This document shows, one piece after another, positions 48,751-60,818 of a stretch of 64,000 nt of DNA. The stretch comes from Liolophura sinensis (lineage: Eukaryota > Mollusca > Polyplacophora > Chitonida > Chitonidae), in the NCBI RefSeq assembly GCF_032854445.1, contig NC_088302.1, positions 36,028,191 to 36,092,190 of the forward strand, read 5' to 3'. Under the pieces are notes generated by a model. The model was not told the origin of the DNA. It made no database searches and was given only the letters and a program-made list of their open reading frames with translations. Each line of letters begins with the position of its first letter. Positions within the stretch are counted from its first letter, which is position 1. A program made the translations under genes and the position numbers.

Positions 48751-50345
48751 CATATTACGGAGCTGTAAAAGTGTCATGGTAGAAATTTTTGGAAAAGGAA
48801 AAAAAAAAAAAAAAAACATGGTGAAATTTTTTTTTTCAAAAATGTGGGGGGAATAGAAATAAAAAAAAAATGACATGATGGAAAAAAATTTTGCAAGATA
48901 AAATTTTTTTCTTAACCCCCAGCTTTTACAGTCGGCCCCGAGTTTAAATGTCAGGGCACAGACTTAATCGGCGAATCACAGGTCGTTTACTGTCAACAAC
49001 CAATACGGCAGCCACAGACGAGCACCCCACCAATAACTACAAATTTTGACTAGGGGCTAACCATGAGATAAATAATTTGTATTTTAAATTAAGAACAGGA
49101 TTGTAATGGGCCTGATCGACTACACAGGTCAATTCCACTTTGTTTAAAGACACACCATTCTCAGCCGCCACGCGGCATCGCTTGTGAAGCCTACATGTAG
49201 TCCTACCTGTACGTTTCGCTTGACGAGTACATCTATAGCCTAGGTCCATCCGTAGGTCAAAAAGGTCCGTAGGTAGGGAAAAGGTTAGCAAGCACTAATC
49301 CATTACGTTTTCCTTATGACCCGATTCTAGATCTACATTCAGGACTATTTTTTAACGATTCTTCGGCGTGCATGCATGCAACAGCGGTTTGTCTCTCTGT
49401 CTGCAATGTTAGCGAAAAGGTTATGCATGGGTTTTGCTAATACTATGTGTACGGCCTGGTCTTGGGCACAAGCACTAATCCTTACATAGGATTCTGGTGG
49501 TAACCCCGAGCTCGATGCATTTTTCAAACTGTTGTTCATCATAGTAAGATAAAACACAAATACTGACTCTACAGACTCTTGTTCATTTGTCGGTTGTGCA
49601 GTGAGGATTGGTACACATGGTTAGCTGTGACCGGGTGACTTATAGTTAAGAATACCGATAAACTGCTGTGCTGGATGACTGACAAGTCGTTTACAGACAA
49701 CAGGTTGTGGTAAGGAAGTATTGAATATATGCCTCGAAAGAGAGATTCGTATACCAGACGTCAACCAATATGGACGTTCCAGGTCAATAATCGCAAGGCC
49801 AATTTCCACAAGGACGTTTAACACTAACCACCAAAGAACAGAGAAAGTATATACAGTACGGAAATTAGGACGGAATCAGTCAACAATTTTCAGTGATGTT
49901 GGAAAGGAGCAAGATATGTTCGAGCTGAATGAGTGAAATCAGTATTCAAATCGTGTACCATTTTATACGACCCAAAACCAATCACTATTGAAGCCTGTAA
50001 CCAATAAAAGTGGGACCTCCAATACGAAAGTTGGATAACATTGCAAAATATACCCTCAGTGATCTCTGTTACATCTATGAATGTGTTCAAAGGATTGAGG
50101 TCATACCACATTTCTCTCAATAATGTATAACGGCAAAGAGGTCTGTGAATAGAAGAAACGGGAGAAAAACACTGCCCTTTATCAGATATACCCGAAAAAC
50201 CCCCTGACTTACAAGCGCAACAAGAACAGCAGTCCAATCTGCTGCGGCTAGAGGGCTGAGGGAGGAGAGAGTGGCATTTGACAACTGAGCGAGAGACTGA
50301 GGCGCCTGCACTTAGTTGTAATTTACCAGGATTCTTACAACATAC
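48751..50345. other. Intergenic stretch, no supported gene
   Basis: Contains poly-A/poly-T runs (48798-48860). The short open frames lack splice context or recognisable motifs. I see no promoter, RNA gene or repeat array here. Confidence 0.5.
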
Positions 50346-50346
50346 A

Positions 50347-50612
50347 ACGGAGGCTTCACTTGCATTTTGGTTAGCATGCTAGCGCGGCACAATGACTCAG
50401 GAGCCTCTCTAATTTCAGTCGCTGTGAGTTCAAGGCTTGATCATGCTGACTTTCTCTCCGGTCGCCCGTCGGAAGGTATGTCAGCAATCTGCAGATATGG
50501 TCGTGGAATTCCCTTTACCTCTGCCCGCCTTCCTCCCATCGTAATGCTTGCTGCTGTCGTATAAGTGAAACATTCTTGACTACGGCGTAAAAAAACCTAA
50601 TTAAATAAATAA
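50347..50612 (+). repeat. SINE, full length, diverged
   Basis: Head GGTTAGCATGCTAGCGCGGC, box B-like GAGTTCAAGGCTTG, body GGAAGGTATGTCAGCAATCT, tail TAAATAAATAAATAACTAAA. Confidence 0.82.
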
Positions 50613-51130
50613 ATAACTAAATAAATAAAATAAACAAATAACTGAAACATATACAACGACAGTTGACAAACAATATTAGGAAGGACATAAAAATATTTAT
50701 TATAAAAGTATTGATACAAGCCATTAATAAAATGACATTATTACAAAAATTTTCTTAAACGTACATAATTAGACTGCTCGAATTTGCCACAAGATACAAC
50801 GCAAGATCCATCCGATTTCAAGAACCATTATTTCTCAAACCAACAACTTGTGTTAACATGGACCATAAATATATAGTTGTCATTATTCAAGCCTATACCT
50901 ATACAGCGTTGCTCATTTCGTTTCCTACACATAAGCGAACTAAGTTGTTGCTCGTCTGCTTTTTACTCACAAGGTGAGTGGTAATATCCCAGTATTTAAT
51001 AAGAACTGTTGCTGTTCTGCAAACTGTATGACAGGGCATATACATATGATATACGTCTGTCTTTATCATAACATCTGTTATAATGCTTCATACATCAGCT
51101 GAGTACAACTCCAGTTTTACGCTAGAACAA
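50613..51130. other. Intergenic stretch, no supported gene
   Basis: AT-rich sequence between a SINE and the 59-bp array. No coding or structural signal recognised. Confidence 0.5.
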
Positions 51131-51149
51131 AAGTGGAATTAAATGTTTG

Positions 51150-51615
51150 GGAGAACTTCTGTTTGGTGGAACAGGATGGGCGTGATGTTTTGAGCACACG
51201 GTATACCCCATTTGTTTTTGTTTGGTGGAACAGGTGTGGTGAGCAATGTGCAAACTGTATACATTATTTGCTTTTGTTTGATAGGACAGGAGGTATAGGG
51301 AGCGATGTGCACACGTTATGCACTATTTGCTTTTGTTTGGTGGGACAGGAGGTGTAGGGAGCAATGTGCAAACTGTATTCATTATTTGCTTTTGTTTGGT
51401 GGGTAATGAGGTGTGGGGAGCAATCTGTAAACTGTATACATTATTTGCTTTTGTTTGTTGGTACAAGATGTTTGGGGAGCAATGTGCACACGGTATGTCC
51501 TACTTAACTGCTCATGTTTAGGGGCCTATACGGGTGTGGGTGGGCAATGTGCACACGGTATAGGCTATTTGCTTTTGTTTGGTGATAAAGGGGGTGTGGG
51601 AAACAGGTATGTCTT
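51150..51615. repeat. 59-bp tandem array, about eight copies
   Basis: The unit contains GCTTTTGTTTGGTGGGACAG, GAGGTGTGGGGAGCAATGTG and CAAACTGTATACATTATTT. Spacing is exactly 59 bp for the central copies (51271, 51330, 51389, 51448), then irregular (63 and 61). Open frames inside it are repeat artefacts. Confidence 0.9.
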
Positions 51616-51664
51616 AGGACTAAGGGCGGCGAATAGCGTGAAAGTATGGATTTATTGTCAAGAA

Positions 51665-52975
51665 TCGCTCTGGTCGACGAACTGGGGCTGAAAACAGATT
51701 CAGCATGCAAGCTGCAAGCCCAAGCTGATGATCGCTCTTGTCGTCTGGCAACGTGATACATAAACATCACACGACAACTAACGACGAATTGGAGTTTGAA
51801 AGATTCAGCAAGCTGCAAGCCCAAGCTGATGATCGCTCTTGTCGTCTGGCAACGTGATACATAAACATCACACGACAACTAACGACGAATTGGAGTTAAA
51901 AACAAATTCAGCATGTTGCAAACCAAAGTTGATGATCCCTCTTGTCGTCTGGCAACGTGATACATAAACATCACACGACAACTAACGACTAACTGGAGTT
52001 AAAAACAAATTCAGCATGTTGCAAACCAAAGTTGATGATCCCTCTTGTCGTCTTGCAACGTAATCTGAAAATATCACATGACAACTGACACGAACTGGTG
52101 CTGAAAACAGACCCAACAAGCTGCAAGCCAAGTTGATGATCGCTCTTGTCGTCTGCCAACGTGATATGTAAATATCACACGACAACTAAGGAAGAACTGG
52201 TGCTGAAAACAGATTCAGCGTATTGCAAGCCCAGTTTGACGATTGCTCTTGTCGCCTGGCAACGTGATATGTAAATATCACACGACAACTAAAGACGAAA
52301 TGGTGCTGAAAACAGAGGCAACAAGCTGCAAGCTCAAGTTGATAATCGGTTTTATCGTCTGGCAACGCAATACCCAAGTATCACACCGCAACTAACGACG
52401 AACTGAAGCTTAAAACAGATTCAGTATTGCAAGCCCAGTTTGACGATTGCTCTTGTCGCCTGGCAACGTGATATGTAAATATCACACGACAACTAACGAA
52501 GAACTGGTGCTGAAAACAGATTCAGCGTATTGCAAGCCCAGTTTGACGATTGCTCTTGTCGCCTGGCAACGTGATATGTAAATATCACACGACAACTAAA
52601 GACGAAATGGTGCTGAAAACAGAGGCAACAAGCTGCAAGCTCAAATTGATAATCGGTTTTATCGTCTGGCAACGCAATGCCCAAGTATCACACCGCAGCT
52701 AAAACAGATTCAGTATGTTGCAATCCCAAGTTGATGATCACTCTTGTCGTCTGGCAACATGATACACAAATACACGTATATATCACACGACAATTAACGA
52801 TAGACAGGAACTGAAAGCGATTCATCATACTACAAGCCCATGTTGTTGATCGCTTTTGTCGTCCGGTAACGTGATACTCAAAAATCACTCGACATCTAAC
52901 GACAAACATCAGCATTTTGCAAGCCTGAGTCGTTGATGGATCTTGTTGTTTGGCAACATGACACGTAACGTATCA
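51665..52975. repeat. Approximately 102-bp satellite-like array with a 307-bp higher-order duplication
   Basis: About thirteen copies of a unit containing GATGATCGCTCTTGTCGTCT, GGCAACGTGATACATAAACA and TCACACGACAACTAACGACG. Spacing is 101-103 bp. A three-unit block starting near 52196 is repeated almost exactly near 52503, an offset of 307 bp, so part of the array grew by trimer duplication. Minus-strand open frames here are not genes. Confidence 0.92.
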
Positions 52976-53094
52976 CAGGGCACAGAGGGAATTTTTGACT
53001 AAAACTTTGTTTGAAATTATGGAGGTATTATCTTTAATATAAGGGTTATTATTGGGTTTTCAAGCAATCTCGGCGTGATGTGGGGTTTGGGAGA

Positions 53095-53096
<2 letters not shown>

Positions 53097-53185
<89 letters not shown>
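53097..53185. repeat. (AT)n microsatellite, about 45 repeats
   Basis: Pure alternating AT with no interruption. The length in this assembly may be uncertain. Confidence 0.98.
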
Positions 53186-53186
<1 letters not shown>

Positions 53187-53890
53187 CCATATCCCATGCA
53201 CATGTAATAGTTGAAACTTTGAAACTCTATGGGAGACAGTTGTGTACTGTGAAAACGCGTGACCAAGAAAACGTTCGACTCATTTCAAACTTGCAATTTT
53301 AAATTCAAGGTATAAATGTGAACACACCTACAAAGCGACCAAACAGAAGTCAATATTTTGTGTTTAATTTAGCGGAATGTTCAGATTTGCCCACTTTTTA
53401 ATAAAGTTAAAAGTAGTCAGTAAGTGGTTTTGTACAGCTGTCATTTGTACTGTTAACCACGATTTGTTTCCTTGCTCTGATATTTACAACTCACTGGCAA
53501 CGCTGTATAGTGTATAAGTCATCCACGGAGACATTGGGATACTTGCAAGTACAGGTATAGGCTATGTTTTGTCCCGAAAACACGCTAAATCATATTTCAC
53601 TTAAATCATGCGACGAAGACAACATAACACATCTGTTCAAATATGGGTATGATGGATCGAACAACTGGTTCAGATTCTCTTTTTTACCCTGTCCGTTTTC
53701 CATGCAACACCTACGGTGTCAGTGCTAGTTTCTTGCGGCGAATCTTCCATTCCCGATGAGTTCCTGAAAACAGATTAAAGACTTAGCAGTCTATATATAG
53801 CAGGCAATAAGACCCTGTCAACTTCTTGTGCAGGTTTTCATCAATGACAATATGAAACAAATGTTTTCGAAAGCATTTCAAACCTGGATA

Positions 53891-56800
53891 CACTGTTAGC
53901 AAATACTGTAAATTATACGATGTTTTACCTTAAATTTTACGGTGATGAGCCGTTCTGTCAATATACGGTTAACTACCGTATGAAGTCCGTAATATAACGG
54001 CCGTCTACCGTTAACGTCGTATAAGTCGGTCTACACAAGGGAGATAACAAACTGAAGTCACAATGCCTCCTCTTCCAGTATCAATAAAATTGATGAGAAA
54101 GTAAACAAAAGAAAGGAGTATGCAATATAACATGTATATTACGTGGGAATAAACCTATGTTCTGACCTCAATAAAATTAAACGGCATAGGCCTACCAAAG
54201 ATAAACTATAGGCCTAATTGCTGTGGGTATAGCCTCCATGTAACCCTAGATAAACTCGTGGTTTCTAAATGTCACGTAAGTGTTATTTAAATAAAATTCC
54301 TTACAGGTATTACTGGTATATAGTAATATATTTATTTTCATGAATGAAAAACTATTAAGTTTTTGGTGTGAAAAATAGCTCACGGAGGGAGCGTTGCTTG
54401 TGAACACAAGATATTCTGGGTTCTCTCCCCCTGTCGTCAGATTTCGCGTCGTTGGAGTTTCCTTGGCGCTAGTTTTTGAAAAGAGGCGTGTCATACATGT
54501 GTTTACAAACTTTAACAATTCTAAGAAATATTTCAGGACCTAAAAACTCAATTTCGCCACTGGATTGTCATACATATTACTATTAAATCGACAGTTTTGT
54601 TCCTTTACCAGTAATTCTCATCGCGGACGAGTAACATCACTTATCTACGCTGCTAACAACATCAACAGCCAAACATCTACTATTCTAGGCAGCTCTCCTT
54701 TCAGGTAATGGGCAGACAAAGTTGAAAATAACCCGAAGAACTTAGTTTGCTTACTGCACTATGAATAGTTGTAAACTGTGATTTTAAAATAGTGACAAGA
54801 GTAGCATACATAAAATTAAGAATCCTCAGGAAAAAACTTTATGTAATTTTTACGCCTGCTTTCATGAACATGCAACAACTGAGGAAGTTCAGATTATATT
54901 TCTTCGAGCCACCCATTTCTCGTGGTTTGTGGTGAATACATATTCTTTAATCTTAGTTACCGGTACATTAAGTTATGTCAAAGTTATGGTAGTTTATAGC
55001 TGAATGCTAAGTCTGAAAAAAAAAATGTTAACTAGCCTCTATCTTCGGATATCTAAGATTTATTTCACCTTTACTAGTATTTGATATCTTAATGCTGTTT
55101 TTGGTGCAGCTACCTCTGGATCTGTAGATAATACATTTGCAACTCCAGGTGACAGCCCCTTGGTGTCCAGGAGGCCGATGCTAGTGCTTGGTGAGCTGAT
55201 CGTTATAGACCAAATCAATTTTGTGTTGAAGGGGATTATATTGCGTACTCGTTTCTTTTGTGTACTTACTTACTATAAGCCTAATTCTACTACTTAAACC
55301 TCCATTGTGGTGCAGTAGCATCATTGGAACTGATTTAGCGGTAGGATTCAGATGATATATTTCTTATTTTATTGCAACTGCTGTGTTATGTGCTTATACA
55401 TCATTAATATGTATCACCATATTAATTATTCTTTTAAAAAATCTGGCGCTAAGCCATAATCATTCATTCATTCATTTAAAAAATCTGGTAAGCAGCATTT
55501 ACGTGAAGTGTGGATTTTGTCTTAAAAAGAGAAGCAGATGTTGTTTGGGATACAGTTTTTTGTAATCTTGCATGGCCAAACACTTGCACTTCAACAATAT
55601 TCCAAGCATGTGTAACGGACTCTTTACGGTTGCATCAGTCTACATTGTTTTGGTGAATAAGTATTCATATACAATTCTTTAAACGTCGCAAAAACGAGGA
55701 AAGGAAACGTTAGAATGGTTTCAGGTTATAATGGAAATTGTATAGCTGCATGCTTTACAGTAAAATAACTGCAAATTCTACATAATTTTATAAATTAGTG
55801 GAGGTACATATGGTATTTCACACGATATTGTGTATAACTGGTAGTGCCACAATAAGTAAGGGTTTATATTTTAAGGCATTGTTCACATAATATGCAGGTG
55901 TTACATAAATGGAATCAATGCCAGTCTGTTTAAGCGTAAATATACATGTTTTTTTTTTAAATTTCTTCTATTTATTTTAGGTGCTTTGCTGGAGTAGCTA
56001 ATGAGACGAGACAGAAATCTAAGAAAACAAAACACAAGAACTGGTCTGTCAACCCTGAGGTTCTATCGTTAATATGGTCTCTTGCAGACTTCGAATGGGC
56101 CATGCACTGTCTTTTAGCTCTGTCATTGTGAAATGCAGGTTTTTAGATTGGCCACCCTGTAAGTAACCTGAAATAGTAGTAGCTAAAATATTTTCATATA
56201 TTAGGAAACCTGAACTTAATGTCATAAATATATTATTATCAAATTATACGGTCAAAATTACTTATGAATCGTTGTACTGTCAGTGCACTTGAAGACAGCT
56301 ATTAACATTCAAGTCAAAATTTTCAAGCAATATTTCCCAAAACTTGTGCTTCTGTAGACTGTAGCTGTAATCTGGCAAAAGGTTGTCAAAATGTCCCAGT
56401 ATATGATGCAGTGTGCACATGTGGTTTCCTACTACAAAATGCTACTGGTATCTTTCTATTTCCGTTTAACAATATAAGATTTCACTTGTAGAGGTATATA
56501 AACTGGATTCAAAGTTCAAGAAGAAATGGTAAACGCAAGTTTCAAGCGAATCTGGTATGGTCTTTCTATATTGATATGCAGCAGTGTTATCTTTTCTTAT
56601 CAAATATATTCTTAACATCTGAATGACCACGCAAGTAAAATGAAGTACCCGTGGAGAAATTATTTTATGGACGGCGTGTGGCTTAAATACAATAAAAAGA
56701 CTAATGTGGATATTGTGATTCTCTGTCTTGGATTCAAATGGATTTACTTTCCTGTGTTAAATACATCTATCTGGATACTATATCTTCTTCAAGGGCGTAA

Positions 56801-57658
56801 AAAGTGTAAAACATTTTAACTCTGGGCGCTTTAGTTAGGATATATTAACACGGCACCACAGTATGGCCACATGAATTCCGCTGTGGTGTTCAGTCTGGAT
56901 CATACATTCATTCATCAAACCATTAAGAGAATATTTTAAGTGTCACCGCACATCCACTGTAAAGGGATAATGAAAGTAACCTAGGGTATACTGAAATATT
57001 TCAGTCGTGAAGTACAGAAGTACTTATCCACATGCTCGGTCTGTTTTTTTTTTTTAAAATTTTTTTTTATTATATATTTTAATTAGTATTTTTATTCACA
57101 TGAAATACAAATATAGTTTTAAAATACCTATCATCTAAATCAGTATTACAGTACTGTCGAACAGACTCAGTCATGATGGCGAACAAAACACCATTTTCAA
57201 CATCTGTGCAAAGTTTGAGGGGAAACCTCATGAATTAGTTGACGACATGGTGACATAAGTTACATGTTCGATGTATAACGTGCTACTTGCCGATGTACAC
57301 GGTATATGTAATTAAGTTTACTCTGAAGATGCTGTTACGGTGGTGTCTCACATCATCTACACAGTGTCGATTCTCTTTGTCATGAAGACAAACACGCGCT
57401 ACCCCAGGTGAGAATTGAATGAAAAGGCACGGTAAAATACTATATTTGGAAAGCAATGTACGGTATATACCCGTAAAACATGTGGTTCAACATAACAATA
57501 AATTGACATATTGCCGCTGAATTAACGGTGAAGCTTCTTATTTTTTACGACAACCGTATAATGAGACTAACGGTACACCGTAAATTTTACGGTGAAAACT
57601 TGGCAACCCCAGCTGCCAGGCAATTTACCGTAAAATTTACGGTTAATTGCTAACAGTG
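53891..57658. mobile_element. Putative non-autonomous DNA transposon with inverted CACTG termini
   Basis: The left end begins CACTGTTAGCAAATACTGTA. The right end is the reverse complement, finishing TTAATTGCTAACAGTG. Both are flanked by TA. Behind each terminus lie many copies of a palindromic core (ACCGTAAATTTTACGGT and partial forms), at 53930-54015 and 57540-57650. The 3.5-kb interior has no transposase-like open frame. CACTG termini with TA flanks could fit more than one superfamily, so none is assigned. Two independent, nearby small elements are possible but less likely, because each cluster has only one outer end. Confidence 0.6.
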
Positions 57659-58062
57659 TACTAGTATTTGAAAAACTGATTTGCTCGATGCAATGTTGGC
57701 CCTTGTTTAGAATGTCAAATTAATGTTTAGAAACAAATTAATTACAAGAAACTCAAGAAGAACTAGGCTAGCGTATTGATATTTCAATTTTCCTTATATA
57801 TGCTTAAACCAAAGCTAATCAAAATAATACCAACCACATAAAGGTTATATACCTTGAGCCCAAAACATGGGGTCGTATGGGTTCACGCCAGCGCTTTGAT
57901 TACTTACATGCCGTAAAGCATGAACTAATTTACGTGAATTCTTCTGTAGGCTGGCCATCTGGAAGGCAACCTTATCGTATGAAATGAAAGAAAAACGAAA
58001 TCAAATCATGTGTCCACATATACGTTTACATACATAACATTTGACACTCTTTCATAGAATGC

Positions 58063-58197
58063 GCGCATGGGAAGGTCTTCTAGCAACCTGCGGACCGGTT
58101 TTTTTCTTCTTCACCATAATGAAGGCAGCCCTCGTCGTATAAGTGAAATATTCTTGAGTACGGCGTAAAACACCAATCAGATAAATAAATAAATCTT
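58063..58197 (+). repeat. SINE fragment (body and tail)
   Basis: GGGAAGGTCTTCTAGCAACC, TCGTATAAGTGAAATATTCT, ACACCAATCAGATAAATAAA. Head missing. Confidence 0.8.
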
Positions 58198-58394
58198 TTA
58201 TAGAACATAGACCGAAATATAGGTTCCCTTTAATTGTTTCAGTTGTAATAAATCAAATGTATGCCCATTATATGACTATACCCGACGCGGATATATGCTG
58301 GGAAATGTATTTAAAAAACTATGTATAGCTTAATCATACTGTATCAATAACTGCATGCATGTATTGTTATCAGAAAAGAACCTACACTGACCTT

Positions 58395-60613
58395 TCAAGC
58401 GCACGTGTATGACTTTTCAGTGGCCTTCGAGCAGTCGGCCCTGCACTTCTTTACGTGAAAAGTTTTCTGCAAAAACCAAAAATATCCAGTTGTTTTTCAA
58501 AAATTAGCGGAAGTGAACATATGTAATGCTTGTTAGACACGTGTACACATACATGAAGACAAAATAAAAAACAAATACACCTGTTGAACACAGCGACAAA
58601 CATAGTGGATACAGGAAAGGATTATGGTACGTTGTCAGTAGCAACATGTTTAACACAGTATATGTCCTAAGAATGAAATTAAGATTCTTACCTGAAAATC
58701 TCTTGTTACAAAATCTGTGAATATGAATTTATTCCCCCCAAACAGCCCCTCAAAGATCAAGATTATTTTAGGTTTCGCCCCTGTCTTCCCGGGCATGGCG
58801 CCGTCTTCTGCCGCTTCGGCGCTTGTCTTCCGTCTTCGGTGTGTCACTGTGGTTATTTCCATTAGATGCATTTTCTCTGGTGGAGAAGATGCTGGGAAGA
58901 ACACTATGCCTTGTGTTCAGGCTAGTTGGGATTTCTGGCAGACGGCTCTGTATGATTTCCTCATATCCAGGAGCAGGGTCCCGCTGGCGGATAGGAGGTC
59001 TGCCGTAAGGCCTGGCATGGTGGGTCAAAGATGGTGAAACCGTCACTGGCTCCCGTGGTTGGCTAACCTGAGGAGTCATTTCCTGAGGGGCAACTGCAGG
59101 CTGCATACAGAAAACAAAAATTGATTGGCTGATTGACTGATTGGGGGATTGGTTGACTGTTGTTTATCGCCACATTACAAAATTATTCACTTAGACGTTG
59201 ACGGTCAGTTTTACGGGTTGGAAAACCGAAACGCACGAGGTAAATAAGTGGCAGACAAGTGATCTTCAAGAAACGTTTATTCAACAACGTTAAATGTACT
59301 ATCTACATATTTTATATTTCTGACATTCATTTGGTCGGTAGACAACAGCGGACCTCTTGGGAAATCTACACATTCCATGAACCAACTTAGACCGACATTC
59401 TGTATACTCTTGTTTGTCTTATTGTCCAGAAAACAATGAATAACACATATCCTCCCTCCCTCGCCAAACAATTAAACTTGTCTGGACTTGCTAGTCTAAA
59501 TGTTCCTGTGTGTACATTTGGAGCGACGCACATGTTGTCTCCGTCACCCCATTATTGCAGGCCTAAAATATCCATAAATGAAATAAGCTTTCCAGTGCTG
59601 TCTCGATGAAACAACATGTACAAGAAAATTTGGAACTCAATAATGTTACAATACATATTAAAGTCATTTTAATTATCGTGACAGTTTGCAAACTACAATA
59701 CCCTCAAACATTTTGTTACTGAACGCTAACGGAATTTGAATAGCATAATTACAGCTTAATCTGAATGAATTCCAGATACAATGCAAGGAGTTAGCTTAAC
59801 ATAGAAATACCTTTTACTGAGATCAGTAGGCCTAATTCTACATGATGTATGTAATAAGGCCCACGTAGGCATATGTACTGTGGTTTTTACTAATTTAGTT
59901 TAATTTCTGATGTTATAACATCTCTATTTGATTTATTTAATTGATTGGTGTTTTACGCCGTACTCAAGAATATTTCACTTATACGGTGGTCAGCGTTATC
60001 GTGGGGGGAAACCCACGACCATCCGCAGGTTGCTGGGAGGCCTTCCCACCTACGGCAAGAGAGGAAGCCAGCGTGAGCTGGACTTAAACTCACATGGACC
60101 GCATTGGTGAGAATCAAATCTTAATTGCTAACAGGGTAACTAGGCCTAAAAGAAAGAGACGAAAGACGCAAAAAAAAAAAAAAAAGAAAAAAAAAAGAAA
60201 AGAAAAGAGACATATACATGTAAAAACAAAGATACCTCAATGTTTCTAAATGAATATGTATGTATGTATTCTTGGGGTTTACGTCGTATCTAAATAAATA
60301 AATAAACAAATACCTTCCTTCTCTTCTTTTTTGTCTTCAAAGTAACTCTCACTGCCTCCATGGTAGCAGCTCTTTGTGTGTTACCCTGATGTCTTGTCGC
60401 CTGCCTGTCAGCAAACCCCACATCATATGTACTGACAGCAGTGACCGGTTGGCGGAAGTTCCCCCTATCCAGCTGATCCAAGCGGGGGATATCCGTGGCC
60501 ACCTCTTCCCATCTTGGCCTGGAACCGGTAAGTCTTTCAAATACTCGGGCTTTTGCAAATACCACGCGCTTGATGTTCAGATTATCAGACGGATTTCTAC
60601 GTCTCTCGGGCAT
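58395..60613 (-). CDS. Unrecognised small gene, three exons, with an apparent frame break
   Basis: Exon 1 is 60314-60613: 100 codons from ATG, basic C-terminus LKTKKKRRK, donor GTATTTG. It joins in phase to exon 2, 58692-59100 (acceptor TGTATGCAG, donor TTTTCAG|GTAAGAAT). Exon 3, 58395-58466, joins in phase 0 and ends in TGA (KTFHVKKCRADCSKATEKSY, then TCA-stop). Within exon 2 the incoming frame (PAVAPQEMTPQVSQPRE onward) meets TAA at 58768-58770. The frame that reaches the good donor (TSAEAAEDGAMPGKTGAKPK onward) is shifted by one base. The switch must lie between about 58771 and 58918. An assembly indel, a real frameshift, or a protein truly ending at 58768 are all possible. Exon 1 shows ERLTGSRPRWEEVATDIPRL, which I do not recognise. 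No signal peptide or membrane segment is seen. A function is not proposed. Confidence 0.55.
59928..60120 (-). repeat. SINE, lacking the tRNA head
   Basis: TTAATTGATTGGTGTTTTAC, TCAAGAATATTTCACTTATA, GACCATCCGCAGGTTGCTGG, AGCTGGACTTAAACTCACAT. It lies in intron 1 of the small gene. Confidence 0.85.
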
Positions 60614-60818
60614 ATTTGACACTAATTTTAGCCACTTTTAAAATGACGATCGGTCCACATCAGTGGAACAATCAACTCCAGAGATGAAGCTCTCGTGATG
60701 GAGCATCACATTGCTATGCAACCAATGGGAGGTCACTTGAGGTCATCGCGTGACAACAATTAGGTATACGCAGGCGCATTTGATGATTTCCGGTTTGCAG
60801 ACGACGCGGAAAACGTGT
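60614..60818. promoter_or_regulatory. Candidate bidirectional promoter and MRPL28 noncoding first exon
   Basis: This 200-bp gap separates the start codon of the minus-strand small gene from a good plus-strand donor (GTGT|GTAAGT at 60819). It holds a CCAAT box (60722-60726), an imperfect RFX/X-box-like GTTGCATAGCAAT on the minus strand (60710-60722), GTCATCGCGTGAC (60742-60754) and an ETS-type TTTCCGG (60787-60793). CpG density is higher than in the flanks. ETS (GABP/NRF2) sites are typical of mitochondrial ribosomal protein promoters. Transcription starts are inferred, not seen. Confidence 0.4.

Noticed and set aside
51504-52915. A series of minus-strand open frames with a recurring SCxVxxxYHVARRQ-like theme
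   Set aside because: They arise from the 102-bp tandem array. Frames drift between copies and no splice or start context exists.
53060-53302. Open frames on both strands reading as Ile-Tyr repeats
   Set aside because: They are translations of the (AT)n microsatellite.
46607-60613. The 58-60 kb minus-strand exons as the 5' part of the TTC6-like gene
   Set aside because: Their third exon has a phase-matched stop codon. The exon 2 frame with the right carry-over base contains TAA. A promoter-like region lies between.
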